Shown here: one piece after another, positions 53,327-62,054 of the stretch
Numbering within the stretch: position 1 is the stretch's first letter
Layout of the letters: each line of letters starts with the position of its first letter
DNA from: Amphritea opalescens
Lineage (GTDB): Bacteria; Pseudomonadota; Gammaproteobacteria; Pseudomonadales; Balneatricaceae
DNA length: 64,000 nucleotides
Assembly: GCF_003957515.1 (NCBI RefSeq)
Contig: NZ_RQXW01000007.1
Span: 124,001-188,000, forward strand
Direction of reading: 5' to 3'
Notes under the pieces: generated by a model
What the model was told of the DNA's origin: nothing
What the model saw: only the letters and a program-made list of their open reading frames with translations
Databases searched by the model: none
Made by a program: the position numbers and the translations under genes

Positions 53327-54851
53327 CGCCGCTCTCCTCAGTGTTTAGGCTAATGATGTCGGGGTGGCTTTCAAGATATTCCACGGCATAGTTAAGCTCG
53401 CCGGAACTCTCGGCATGTATTGTGAGTAGTGGATCGTGCAGCTGTACCTGCTGACCGACTTTGACATGGATGACGAGGCCGGCCGTTGGATCGATAGGCG
53501 CCCCCGCCAGTTTTGCCACCTGTGCAAGGCGGCGGTTGTCTACCTGAGTGACGCGCCCCTCTTTGTCGGCCATCAGCTTGAACCGATAGGGGGCTTCACC
53601 GGGTTGTTTCATGCCGCCTTGAGCAATGCAGATCGCGACAAACTTCTTCCATGCGAGTCCGCTTTCAAGCACGATGGTGGCTTTTTCGAGTCCACAGCCT
53701 GCATCGACAACGCCGGCCATTTCTAACATCGTGGCGGCCATGGTGAGCGCTCTTTGTTTGAGGTCCTGAGGCGCATGGGGCTCGTTTTGTAACACCGCCA
53801 TCACATCCTTCGCCTCAAGGGCTGGACCGATACCGTTGCCCACCGGTTGAGTACCATCGGTGTAGAGGATTTGAATTTTAATCCCTAGTTGCTCGCCGAC
53901 GGTCATAAAGGATGCGGTCAATTTTTCCGCAGCCTGTTGTGTGCGGACCTTAGCGGTAGGCCCAACCGGAATGTCGATTAAGACATGGGTTGCCCCTGCG
54001 GCTATTTTTTTCGACAGTACCGATGCGATTAACTGGCCTTCGCTGTCGATATCGAGGGCTCTTTCAACCTGAATTAAGATGTCATCTGAGGGGCTCAAAC
54101 GAACCGAGCCACCCCAGGCTAGGCAAGCGCCTTCCTGTTTTACCACCTGTTTCATCTGTTCGAGTGACAGGCTCACTTCCGTCATGGTTTCCATGGTGTC
54201 AGCGGTGCCGGCAGGGGAGGTGATCGCGCGGGATGAGGTCTTCGGCATGGTTAAACCACTGGCCGCCAGAATCGAGACCACGATCGGGGTGGTGCGATTT
54301 CCCGGTAGGCCGCCGACACAGTGTTTATCGATCACCATCGGCTGGCCCCAGTCGATACGGCTGCCGGAGTCAATCATCGCGCGGGTGAGGGCGATGATTT
54401 CGGTATCACTGAGTTTGTCATCGCCACAGGCGGTGATAAAGGAGGCGATATGAACATCGGCATAGCGTCCCGCAACGATGTCGTTAATGATCTCCTGAAA
54501 CTGCTGTTTATTGAGGGTGTGGCCATAGACCTTGGCGCGCACATGGGAGAGGGATTGCACGGGTTTAGGGTGCGATAACCAGACGTTGTCATCGTTATTC
54601 AGTTGTAGCCGTAACCAAGCGGATTCAGAAAAACCGATCTGCCCCCGACGTAGCATTTCGCCCGTGATGATGTTCAGAGTAGCAATGATTTTACAATGTT
54701 CGGTGTGCACCAACACCCGCGACAGGGCGGAAAAACCTTCTGAACGACAGACGGGGCTGTCCGCTCTGAGATAGATGATGGGTTCTTGGCGGGTGTCGAT
54801 ACCCAGCCGGCGCGCCTGTAGTGTGGTCGCTCGTTCAGGGGTGGAAATCAT
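53307..54851 (-). CDS. Type 2 thymidine phosphorylase / AMP phosphorylase-like enzyme
   Basis: Nucleoside phosphorylase family II protein of 514 residues, longer than E. coli DeoA (440) because of an about 80-residue N-terminal domain, as in archaeal AMP phosphorylase. Seen: FQEIINDIVAGRYADVHIASFITAC, DKHCVGGLPGNRTTPIVVSILAASGL (phosphate-binding, about 170-195), SSRAITSPAGTADTMETMTEV and IQILYTDGTQPVGNGIGPALEAKDV. UniProt-style annotation is 'putative thymidine phosphorylase, type 2'; the architecture equally fits NMP phosphorolysis yielding ribose-1,5-bisphosphate. Pairing with a PRPP-synthetase paralogue favours a nucleotide salvage role. First gene of the unit. Confidence 0.85.
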   Translation of the reverse strand: MISTPERATTLQARRLGIDTRQEPIIYLRADSPVCRSEGFSALSRVLVHTEHCKIIATLNIITGEMLRRGQIGFSESAWLRLQLNNDDNVWLSHPKPVQSLSHVRAKVYGHTLNKQQFQEIINDIVAGRYADVHIASFITACGDDKLSDTEIIALTRAMIDSGSRIDWGQPMVIDKHCVGGLPGNRTTPIVVSILAASGLTMPKTSSRAITSPAGTADTMETMTEVSLSLEQMKQVVKQEGACLAWGGSVRLSPSDDILIQVERALDIDSEGQLIASVLSKKIAAGATHVLIDIPVGPTAKVRTQQAAEKLTASFMTVGEQLGIKIQILYTDGTQPVGNGIGPALEAKDVMAVLQNEPHAPQDLKQRALTMAATMLEMAGVVDAGCGLEKATIVLESGLAWKKFVAICIAQGGMKQPGEAPYRFKLMADKEGRVTQVDNRRLAQVAKLAGAPIDPTAGLVIHVKVGQQVQLHDPLLTIHAESSGELNYAVEYLESHPDIISLNTEESGVENHSD

Positions 54852-55072
54852 CTTTGCTTTGCTCCAATCCAGCCGGAAAGGTGAGGGTCTGGTTGCCCAT
54901 TCAAATAAGGTCTTTTAGTGTGTTTATAGCAGAGAATATTATCCTCTGTACATGCCATCACTACTTTTATTGCTGAACATAGGTATGCCGTCAGCATCTT
55001 AATCCATACAGTGGCGTGCGGATAGCTGATAGAATATGGCCACTTCAAAATAGACAGACTAAGTAGGATATC

Positions 55073-55927
55073 ATGGAACGTAGATTCAGATTGATATTGG
55101 CTTGCCCAGACCGACTGGGCATTGTGGCAATGGTAAGTAATTTTATATCTAGCCATGGCGGCTCTATTGCAGATGCCAATCAGCATTCAGATAACTCGAC
55201 CGGCTGTTTTTTTATGCGGGTAGAAATCGTCATGGCCGCTGGTGGTTTCGACCGCGAGCAGCTGATAGAACAGTTTACGCCGATTGCACAATCCTTTCAG
55301 ATGCGCTGGGAGATAAACGACGTCGCGATACCTAAAAAAGTGGTATTGATGGCCAGCCGTGAATCCCATTGCCTTGCCGATCTTCTGTATCGTTATCATG
55401 AAGGTGAACTCGATTGTGAGATCCCCTGTGTTATTTCCAATCACGATGATCTGCGTGACATGGTGGAGTGGCATGGTATCCCTTATCACCATGTGCCGGT
55501 GGATAAAGACGATAAGCAGCCTCACTTTGACCGAGTGCATCAGTTGATTGTTGAGCATCAAGCCGATGTGGTGGTATTAGCCCGCTATATGCAAATTTTA
55601 CCGAGCAGCGTTTGCGATATTTATCGACATCGTATTATTAATATTCACCACAGCTTCCTACCGTCATTTGCGGGCGCTAAGCCTTATCATCAGGCCCATG
55701 AGCGGGGTGTGAAATTGATCGGCGCCACTTGTCACTATGTGACAGAAGAGTTAGATGCGGGCCCTATTATTGATCAAGATGTGGTGCGGGTGAGTCATCG
55801 GGATCAACCTCAGGAGATGGTGCGTCTGGGTAAAGATGTCGAGAAAACCGTATTGTCACGGGGATTACGTTGGCATCTGGATGATCGAGTGCTGGTGCAC
55901 GGTAATAAAACGGTTGTCTTTAACTGA
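55073..55927 (+). CDS. purU: Formyltetrahydrofolate deformylase (PurU)
   Basis: Hydrolyses 10-formyl-tetrahydrofolate to formate and tetrahydrofolate, balancing one-carbon pools. The 284-residue protein has an N-terminal ACT domain (about 5-85; RLILACPDRLGIVAMVSNFI) and a formyltransferase-like domain with KVVLMASRESHCLADLLYRY, INIHHSFLPSFAGAKPYHQA (catalytic N and H, about 195-214) and YVTEELDAGPIIDQD (catalytic Asp). GTAGGAT precedes the ATG. Divergent from the phosphorylase-like operon across 220 bp, and ends in a good terminator. Confidence 0.95.
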   Translation: MERRFRLILACPDRLGIVAMVSNFISSHGGSIADANQHSDNSTGCFFMRVEIVMAAGGFDREQLIEQFTPIAQSFQMRWEINDVAIPKKVVLMASRESHCLADLLYRYHEGELDCEIPCVISNHDDLRDMVEWHGIPYHHVPVDKDDKQPHFDRVHQLIVEHQADVVVLARYMQILPSSVCDIYRHRIINIHHSFLPSFAGAKPYHQAHERGVKLIGATCHYVTEELDAGPIIDQDVVRVSHRDQPQEMVRLGKDVEKTVLSRGLRWHLDDRVLVHGNKTVVFN

Positions 55928-55935
55928 TTGTTAAC

Positions 55936-55956
55936 GGGCCTGCATAGGCCCTTTTT
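55936..55956 (+). terminator. Terminator of purU
   Basis: Perfect stem GGGCCT / AGGCCC with a four-base loop and five T, ten bases after the stop; a second partial copy (AGGCCCTTTTT) follows directly. Confidence 0.8.
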
Positions 55957-56108
55957 ATAGGCCCTTTTTAATCTAAGCGCTCGATATTCAACTCATTGAT
56001 AGACCTCGGACAGTGTTTTATTGCATTCCTCAGGCTAAGATTAAGTCACTATAAGCGCCGGTATCACCGGCCTGTTTGGCTATCTAATACCCTGTTGGAG
56101 GATTCTTG

Positions 56109-56516
56109 ATGATGCGATCTGTTAAAGCCAGTGATTACATGGCGACACAACTGATTACCTTTACTCCCGACACCGATCTATTTGAAGCGATAAATCAGCT
56201 GTTAGAACATCGGATTACCGGGGCCCCTGTGCTGGGTAGAGAGGGTGAAATCGTTGGGCTGCTGTCCGAGGCGGACTGTCTGAAGGCGATTCTGACACTG
56301 ACCTATCATGAAGAAGAGGTGGGTGGCCGAGTAGGCGATCATATGTCCACTGAAGTCTTTACCATCAACCATGACGCCGACATCATTTCGGTGGCGGAAG
56401 AGTTTATTACCAACAAAAGACGTCGCTTGCCAGTGTTAAAAAATGGTAAACTGATCGGCCAGATCAGTCGCCGTGATGTGTTACGCGCGGTTGGGCAGTT
56501 TGCTCAAGATGGCTGA
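56109..56516 (+). CDS. CBS-pair domain protein
   Basis: Small cytoplasmic protein of 135 residues made only of two CBS motifs (about 8-65, KASDYMATQLITFTPDTDLFEAINQLLEHRITGAPVL; and 75-130, VGDHMSTEVFTINHDADIISVAEEF through RRLPVL). Stand-alone CBS pairs bind adenosine nucleotides and modulate partner proteins, but no partner is adjacent. TGGAGG lies just upstream of the ATG pair at 56109/56112. A second CBS protein, at 62402-62803, belongs to a different operon and is not a close copy. Confidence 0.87.
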   Translation: MMRSVKASDYMATQLITFTPDTDLFEAINQLLEHRITGAPVLGREGEIVGLLSEADCLKAILTLTYHEEEVGGRVGDHMSTEVFTINHDADIISVAEEFITNKRRRLPVLKNGKLIGQISRRDVLRAVGQFAQDG

Positions 56517-56697
56517 TTGGGTTGGAATCAGGGCTGTTTTTTTAGCTGCTATTCGCGGGTGAACGTGAGTCATTAAAACACTGCCATTGTGGTTTAGTTG
56601 GGTGGTTTTTTTGTGAATAACTTTAGCTGTAATGCGGATGCACTCACGCTGTTAGCTGTCCTGTTGTTATTTTCTGCGTTAGATTATTGGAATCATT

Positions 56698-57603
56698 ATG
56701 AGTTTCCGTTTTCCGGAAAAACCCGTACTGTTTTATCCGTCGCTGGCACGTACGGTAGGCTCTGATGAAGCGATCCTTCTGGCGATATATCACGATTATA
56801 TTCAACTGCACGGGTTGCCCGATAAATCGGGTGTGGCCTCTGCGGTATTAAGCCGTTCAGAGTGGCTGTCACTTACCAGCTTTTGGGATGAAGATAAGTT
56901 AGCGATGGTGACTAGCAGTCTGGTCTCGCAGGGTTATATACAGGCGTCCTTTGGTCATGGCCGGGCGATTAAGTTAGCGCTGGTTGATGCCGATCAAACG
57001 ATGTCGCAGCCCGCTGCAGCCGATTTCTCGGCGGAGGCTTCGGCGCCAGAAACTGTGACCGTTCAAGAGTTACCGGTGGTTGAGCAGCCACCCGAACGCA
57101 ATGAGATTAGTCGACGGGTGCAGCAGGCGCAACCGCGCCGCCTCGGTCCAGCGCCGACCTTTGGTGGCAGCATCGGTTGGTCGAAGAGTCGTCAGGTAAC
57201 ACCTAGCCGACAGACCACGCCCGAAAATGATTTCGCTAGCCGTTTAAACGAGATTGAAGAGAAAAACCAAAAACTGCATGCGATGTTTTTAGGCTGGACG
57301 CCATCGCGTACGCTGTTGGATATGTTGCCGCGTCATAATATCCCCGAACCATTTGCCGATCAGTTGTTAGATGAGTTTATACTCTACTGGTTGGATAAAG
57401 ACCGTAAAGAATCCAACTGGGATCAGAAGTTCCTAGCTTGGGTTAAGCGGGAATGGATTAATAAACAAACACGAGATGCACGCAAACAGCGGGCAGACGA
57501 AGCAAATAAAGGTGTAAACCATGAAAACACCCGCCCAGATAATCGGGAAAAGCGCAAGCGGGTTACCGCAGCCATCATGGACATCAAGGACACCGACTGG
57601 TGA
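56698..57603 (+). CDS. DnaT-like primosomal/DNA-binding protein
   Basis: Protein of 301 residues in two parts. The N-terminal part (1-100, FPEKPVLFYPSLARTVGSDEAILLAIYHDY) looks like a winged-helix replication module. After a Pro/Gln-rich linker (100-190), the C-terminal part (about 195-270, LGWTPSRTLLDMLPRHNIPEPFADQLLDEFILYW, then SNWDQKFLAWVKREW) matches the DnaT single-strand-DNA-binding domain. In E. coli DnaT works with DnaC to load DnaB helicase. Here the 3' end overlaps by 83 bases with a gene for a lambda-P-like protein, which should be its partner. No prophage genes surround it. Confidence 0.82.
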   Translation: MSFRFPEKPVLFYPSLARTVGSDEAILLAIYHDYIQLHGLPDKSGVASAVLSRSEWLSLTSFWDEDKLAMVTSSLVSQGYIQASFGHGRAIKLALVDADQTMSQPAAADFSAEASAPETVTVQELPVVEQPPERNEISRRVQQAQPRRLGPAPTFGGSIGWSKSRQVTPSRQTTPENDFASRLNEIEEKNQKLHAMFLGWTPSRTLLDMLPRHNIPEPFADQLLDEFILYWLDKDRKESNWDQKFLAWVKREWINKQTRDARKQRADEANKGVNHENTRPDNREKRKRVTAAIMDIKDTDW

Positions 57604-58330
57604 GTCCGGTGCGGCGACAGACTCCACGGTAATCAACAACGATACTAAAACCCTGATCAATATGCTGTTCGCTCGCTTTATGGCGATTTACGGACACAAG
57701 TTTAAAAGCTGTTTCGAAACTCAGGATGAGATCCGTATCGCCAAGCGCGAATGGGCGCTGAGTATGCAGGGTTATAGTGAAGCTGAGCTGGTATCGGCGA
57801 TCAATCGTTGTAAAGAGACACTGGCATGGATGCCGACTATCTCCGAATTTATTACCATTTTGAACGAACAGAGTGGTGATTTCGGTTTGCCTCCGGTGAA
57901 GATCGCCTATGAAGAGGTATGCCGTTATGCGGATCATCCGACTCAGCATGACTGGACTCACATCGCGCTCTATCATGCAGGAAAGGCCACCGGTTGGTTC
58001 CGTCTAAGAAGCGAAACCGAAGACCGTGTCTATCCCGATTTTCGCTATAACTATCAGGTGATTTGTCGCCGAGTGCGGGCGGGTGAAGATCTGAGTATTG
58101 AAGTGCCGGTCGCGTTGGAAGATAAAAGCGACAATACGCTGGTGGCATTCATTCAGCGTTGGGGTGAAGAACAAAATATCAGCCCAGAACATGCGAGTAC
58201 CTTACTGTTTTATCTGACAAAGCCGGCTGGCACTGCTGTTCGTGAACGCTTTCGACAGGCGAGCCAGCAACGCGCTGAGAGCTGGGGCTTGAGTGTTAAC
58301 CTGCCGGATGATTATCAGGCTAAGTTTTAA
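57521..58330 (+). CDS. Phage lambda P-like replication protein (putative helicase loader)
   Basis: A 269-residue protein like phage replication protein P, which recruits and loads DnaB at the lambda origin. The P-like stretch runs about 45-110 (INMLFARFMAIYGHKF, then EIRIAKREWALSMQGYSEAELVSAINRCKETLAWMPTISEFITIL), followed by a segment typical of the family (EEVCRYADHP, TGWFRLRSETED) and a C-terminal extension. ATG 57521 has AAAGGTG upstream; the first 35 residues are low-complexity and read through the 83-base overlap with the DnaT-like gene. There is no Walker motif, so it is not DnaC-type. The location beside housekeeping genes suggests a domesticated chromosomal loader. Confidence 0.8.
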   Translation: MKTPAQIIGKSASGLPQPSWTSRTPTGESGAATDSTVINNDTKTLINMLFARFMAIYGHKFKSCFETQDEIRIAKREWALSMQGYSEAELVSAINRCKETLAWMPTISEFITILNEQSGDFGLPPVKIAYEEVCRYADHPTQHDWTHIALYHAGKATGWFRLRSETEDRVYPDFRYNYQVICRRVRAGEDLSIEVPVALEDKSDNTLVAFIQRWGEEQNISPEHASTLLFYLTKPAGTAVRERFRQASQQRAESWGLSVNLPDDYQAKF

Positions 58331-58366
58331 ACTTAATGGTTATGGCACCATCGTTGTGCCGTCGAT

Positions 58367-58388
58367 GGAGCCCCTGCTCAGGGGCTCC
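58367..58388 (+). terminator. GC-rich hairpin after the lambda-P-like gene
   Basis: Perfect nine-base stem GGAGCCCCT / AGGGGCTCC, 37 bases beyond the stop; the following tract is T/C-rich but lacks a clean T-run, so termination is probable rather than certain. Confidence 0.55.
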
Positions 58389-58540
58389 TGTCTCCCTTAG
58401 ATTGTTTTCACCATTGTCTTGATTGGGCTTTTTGACGCTGGCTGAGATGAGTGCTGGCCGGCGAAGATTATTTCTTGCTAGACAAACAGGATGGAATAAC
58501 GCACATTCTTTGCTTATATCTAATAAAAAGGGTTTTAGCT

Positions 58541-58921
58541 ATGTTTAGCCATGTCATGCTGGGTGCGAATGATCTTGAAGAATCGAAAGTTTTTTATGAT
58601 GCGATACTGGGGGTATTGGGGTATGGACCCGGCGTATTAGATGCAAAAGGGCGTTATCTGTATCTTAGCGATGGTGGTATTTTTATTATTACCAAACCCA
58701 TTAATGGGGAAGCTGCCTTTCATGGCAATGGTATGACTACGGGGTTTGCTGCTAGCTCTCCTGAGTTGGTTGAAGCTTGGCATGCTGCCGGTGTTGCGGC
58801 TGGCGGTGTTAGCTGTGAAGAGCCTCCGGGTGTTCGAGGTGCTGGTGATAAACAAATCTACTTAGCGTATTTGCGCGATCCATCCGATAATAAAATTTGT
58901 GCGGCGCATTTTATGTCTTAA
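58541..58921 (+). CDS. VOC-superfamily (glyoxalase-like) protein
   Basis: Small protein of 126 residues with the vicinal-oxygen-chelate fold: MFSHVMLGANDLEESKVFYDAIL at the start and KQIYLAYLRDPSDNKICAAHF at the end. The expected H4 metal ligand and the C-terminal E/N positions are partly present. Typical for the DUF/glyoxalase relatives found widely in proteobacteria; the substrate is unknown. The frame is open from 58451 but the first 30 residues do not fit the fold, so the ATG at 58541 is chosen. Followed by a very strong terminator. Confidence 0.82.
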   Translation: MFSHVMLGANDLEESKVFYDAILGVLGYGPGVLDAKGRYLYLSDGGIFIITKPINGEAAFHGNGMTTGFAASSPELVEAWHAAGVAAGGVSCEEPPGVRGAGDKQIYLAYLRDPSDNKICAAHFMS

Positions 58922-58948
58922 CGCTGAGTGGGCGACCCCTTCAGCGAT

Positions 58949-58999
58949 AACCGACATCAACCGGTGAGCATTCTGCTAACCGGTTGATGTCGGTTTTTT
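58949..58999 (+). terminator. Strong terminator after the VOC gene
   Basis: Seventeen-base stem (AACCGACATCAACCGGT with its complement at about 58979-58995), a 13-base loop and six T. The A residues at the other end allow weak use on the minus strand for the convergent DUF3549 gene. Confidence 0.9.
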
Positions 59000-59051
59000 A
59001 ATGCCTGATTTTTAAGGTCAGGTTATTAACATAACGTTTTCAGTGGGGCTT

Positions 59052-60122
59052 TCAGAGAAAACCATCGCCAAACATTCCGCCAATGGCTTTGCTAAGGGCG
59101 TCGCTGCGCTCGAGGGAGCGGAACTGTTGCAGGCTAAGTGCCCGTAAGGTGGGAATAAACATAAGATCGGCCATCACGCGGTTGAAACAGGGTTGCCCAG
59201 CGTCATTGTTGGCCAGTGTTTCTAAAAATAGCTGTAGCAGTTGTGGATACTGTAAGCTAGCCCAGCAGCGACTGGCGAGGGCGGCAATCACTTCTGCTTC
59301 ACGGCCGTATGGGCTTTTTAGCACCTCACTGAGCACGGCGATTTTTTGTTCACTCTCGGGTGTTTGTGAGATTGCCCGCAGCAGAGCGCCGACTTGGTTG
59401 GCGGATGCCTGACCTTCGGTTACTGTGGTTTCTAATCGCTGACGAATAGTGGTGCTTAATGCCTCAGCGGGTTGGATATGTTCGATAAAGGTACAGGCTG
59501 CCTCTAGCGGAACATCGGGTAGTTGGGGGAATATTTCAGCCAGCTTTTGCTCATTATTGCCCTGTTGATGGCGTATCACATAATCGGCGATACCCTGATA
59601 GCCTAAGGTATCCCAATCACTTAATTTGGTTTTGCCATGGAAATACTGTTTCGCTGCGTCATAGTATGAGGACGCCGGTTGGCGCGTTGTCAGCTTGGCA
59701 GTAGCGTGAAAGGCCGCCATTTTTTCTTGATCGGGAGTGAAGCTAAAAGGGTTATCCTTTAAAGCATCACGATACTCCGTCGCATCGGTGGGCTGGTCCA
59801 GCGGGCCCTTGCCCATAGTGTTGCTCAGGTTCTGTAATAGCCGATTGAGAAAGTCATCCCGTGCCGCCTGTACTAAGAATCCCTGTTCATCCAACGGAAG
59901 CTTCAGAAACCAGACCACGTTTTCATCCGCCTGTTTCGGGTTCCACATCAAAATAGCGATCCAAGCTTGATGCAGAAAGGGGGTGGGATAGGGGATATGC
60001 CCCATCTCCACTTGACGAAAAGTGTCAGGAGATAACTTGCTAATGCAGCGGCCCATATCGAAGATACGGAACTGTGCTTCAGTTTGACGAATAAAGTCGG
60101 TCAGAGTTTCAAAGTGTGCCAT
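59052..60122 (-). CDS. DUF3549 family protein
   Basis: Cytoplasmic, mostly helical protein of 356 residues, uncharacterised. The N-terminus (TLTDFIRQTEAQFRIFDMGRCISKLSPDTFRQVE) and PYPTPFLHQAWIAILMWNP then WFLKLPLDEQGFLVQAARDDFLNRLL are highly conserved in the DUF3549 family of Pseudomonas and related gammaproteobacteria. The C-terminal half looks like repeated helical hairpins (HEAT-like), ending FRSLERSDALSKAIGGMFGDGFL. No function is known to me; the neighbours are unrelated. Confidence 0.82.
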   Translation of the reverse strand: MAHFETLTDFIRQTEAQFRIFDMGRCISKLSPDTFRQVEMGHIPYPTPFLHQAWIAILMWNPKQADENVVWFLKLPLDEQGFLVQAARDDFLNRLLQNLSNTMGKGPLDQPTDATEYRDALKDNPFSFTPDQEKMAAFHATAKLTTRQPASSYYDAAKQYFHGKTKLSDWDTLGYQGIADYVIRHQQGNNEQKLAEIFPQLPDVPLEAACTFIEHIQPAEALSTTIRQRLETTVTEGQASANQVGALLRAISQTPESEQKIAVLSEVLKSPYGREAEVIAALASRCWASLQYPQLLQLFLETLANNDAGQPCFNRVMADLMFIPTLRALSLQQFRSLERSDALSKAIGGMFGDGFL

Positions 60123-60474
60123 GCTGCTGCCTGATAAGGTAAAAACGCTGGCTATTTTAGCAGCGTGGGCAGTACAGATACAGCAACGCTGAGATTCAAT
60201 ATCGGTTATTCATAGAGCCGGAGTCACTCGGCGTCTAACATTGGCGCGCAAAGCAAGGCGATAAATCGTTCATCATTATGGTGTGGGGTTTTATCCACTG
60301 TTGTCAGTTTTGTCTGCCACGGGTCAATACGACAATTTTATATTGATGCTTTAATAAGGATGTTGGTCTTTAAATGTCTGCTAATCGGCTGGTCGGGGGT
60401 TTGTGTTTGCCTGATGACCCTTCTCATTTAACTTGGATATGATGCTGTTGACGTCGTGTTAGTGAAGCTATTCG
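60123..60474. other. Intergenic region upstream of the DUF1538 operon
   Basis: About 350 bp between divergent genes. I see no RNA gene, no convincing small reading frame and no clear -35/-10 pair. A TTGGATATGATGCTGTTGAC tract near 60433-60452 has partial promoter boxes only. Confidence 0.3.
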
Positions 60475-61248
60475 ATGTTTGCGCCATTCTTTATCCGTTC
60501 AAAGGGAGCTCCGTTGAGTAATTTTTTTATCGCCTTAGGTCGCTCGATGATAGGAAGTTTACGTGACCTTCTGCCCATCGTGTTGGTCATTGCTTTCTTT
60601 CAGATAGTCGTCTTGCACCAACCAGTACCTGATTTAGTGGGCTTGTTAACGGGGCTGCTGTGTGTGGTGGCGGGTTTAACCTTCTTTGTTTACGGTCTAG
60701 AGATGGGGTTATTTCCGATCGGCGAAGTCTTAGCAAATGCCTTTGCCCGCAAAGGGAGTCTGTTATGGCTGCTGGTCTTTGCGTTTTGCTTGGGGTTTGG
60801 TACCACGGTGGCCGAACCTGCGTTGATTGCGGTGGCGGCAGAAGCGGCTGCGGTGGCTGCACAGGGAGGCATGATCGAAGCGAGTGATGCGGCTCAAAAA
60901 AGTTATGCCGCTGGGCTTCGTTATACGGTCGCTTTTGCGGTCGGCTTGGCGATTGTTGTAGGGGTGATCCGCATACTAAAAGGGTGGCCGATTCACTATA
61001 TGATCGCCATCGGTTATTTGTTGGTGGTGATCATGACCGGCTTAGCACCCCGTGAAATTATTGGTATTGCCTATGACTCGGGAGGGGTGACTACCTCAAC
61101 CATTACCGTGCCGTTGGTAACCGCCTTAGGGGTAGGCTTGGCCTCATCCATTGAGGGGCGTAATCCGATGATCGATGGTTTTGGCTTGGTCGCGTTTGCC
61201 TCATTAACCCCGATGATTTTTGTCATGGCTTACGGCATGGTGATCTGA
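60475..61248 (+). CDS. DUF1538 membrane protein, first copy
   Basis: Polytopic protein of 257 residues with about seven membrane spans; function unknown. Conserved polar in-membrane motifs are [17 protein letters not shown] (about 101-117), [17 protein letters not shown] (about 200-216) and [17 protein letters not shown] (about 228-244). The Glu and Thr/Ser/Asp residues inside spans suggest an ion or substrate path. Its partner gene repeats all three motifs. The start may be ATG 60475 or TTG 60514, which has the better ribosome site (AAAGGGAG). The stop overlaps the next ATG by one base. Family assignment good, transport role inferred. Confidence 0.85.
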   Translation: MFAPFFIRSKGAPLSNFFIALGRSMIGSLRDLLPIVLVIAFFQIVVLHQPVPDLVGLLTGLLCVVAGLTFFVYGLEMGLFPIGEVLANAFARKGSLLWLLVFAFCLGFGTTVAEPALIAVAAEAAAVAAQGGMIEASDAAQKSYAAGLRYTVAFAVGLAIVVGVIRILKGWPIHYMIAIGYLLVVIMTGLAPREIIGIAYDSGGVTTSTITVPLVTALGVGLASSIEGRNPMIDGFGLVAFASLTPMIFVMAYGMVI

Positions 61249-62045
61249 TGGAGACTCTGTCGCAGTTATTCACTATTTTGCTGGCAACCATCAAAGATGT
61301 ATTGCCCATTATGGCGATTATCTTTGGTTTTCAATTACTGGTGATTCGCCGGCCGGTGCCTAATCTGAAACGGGTGTTGTTTGGTTTTGTCTACGTTGTG
61401 ATCGGTTTAGCGCTGTTTCTATTAGGGTTAGATAAGGCGTTGTTTCCTATTGGCCGTTTGATGGCGCAACAGCTGACCGACCCTAGCTTTATTCGTGGTG
61501 GTGCTGGCGGTGCGTTACATTGGGGAGACTATTATTGGGTGTATATTTTTGCCTTTGCGATAGGCGCCAGTACCACCATTGCAGAGCCTTCATTGATTGC
61601 GGTAGCCCTTAAGGCGAACGAGGTGTCGGGTGGTGCGATAGGGGTGTTGGGCTTGCGTCTGGCGGTTGCCTTCGGTGTTGCCATCGGTATCAGTCTAGGA
61701 ACCTGGCGAATAATCACCGGTTACCCCTTACACTGGTTCATTATTCCCGGTTATATTTTTGTCGTCATTCAGACTTTTTTCGCGCCTAAGTTAATCGTGC
61801 CATTGGCTTATGATTCGGGTGGGGTGACCACTTCAACGGTGACTGTACCGCTGGTGGCTGCGCTGGGGTTAGGTTTGGCTAGTACGGTACCTGGGCGGAG
61901 CCCGTTGATCGATGGTTTTGGTTTGATAGCCTTTGCTAGCCTATTCCCCATGATGACGGTGATGGGCTATGCACAGATTACTGAGATGTTGGCTGCCCGC
62001 GACAAGCGTAGGCGGGAATGTGATGACAAGCTTAATGAAGAATAG
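61248..62045 (+). CDS. DUF1538 membrane protein, second copy
   Basis: Second DUF1538 protein, 265 residues, clearly homologous to the first along its whole length: IGASTTIAEPSLIAVALKA (about 103-121), [17 protein letters not shown] (about 185-201) and GRSPLIDGFGLIAFASL (about 213-229). It has an extra hydrophilic loop (about 78-92, RGGAGGALHWGDYY) between early spans and a charged C-terminal tail. The two probably form a hetero-oligomer, like the two halves of one transporter. Co-translated with the first copy, and followed after nine bases by the PII-like gene. Confidence 0.85.
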   Translation: METLSQLFTILLATIKDVLPIMAIIFGFQLLVIRRPVPNLKRVLFGFVYVVIGLALFLLGLDKALFPIGRLMAQQLTDPSFIRGGAGGALHWGDYYWVYIFAFAIGASTTIAEPSLIAVALKANEVSGGAIGVLGLRLAVAFGVAIGISLGTWRIITGYPLHWFIIPGYIFVVIQTFFAPKLIVPLAYDSGGVTTSTVTVPLVAALGLGLASTVPGRSPLIDGFGLIAFASLFPMMTVMGYAQITEMLAARDKRRRECDDKLNEE

Positions 62046-62054
62046 GACGGAAAG

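Noticed and set aside
56698-58330. Idea that the DnaT-like/P-like genes mark a prophage
   Set aside because: No integrase, repressor, structural or lysis genes, no att-like repeats, and housekeeping genes on both sides.
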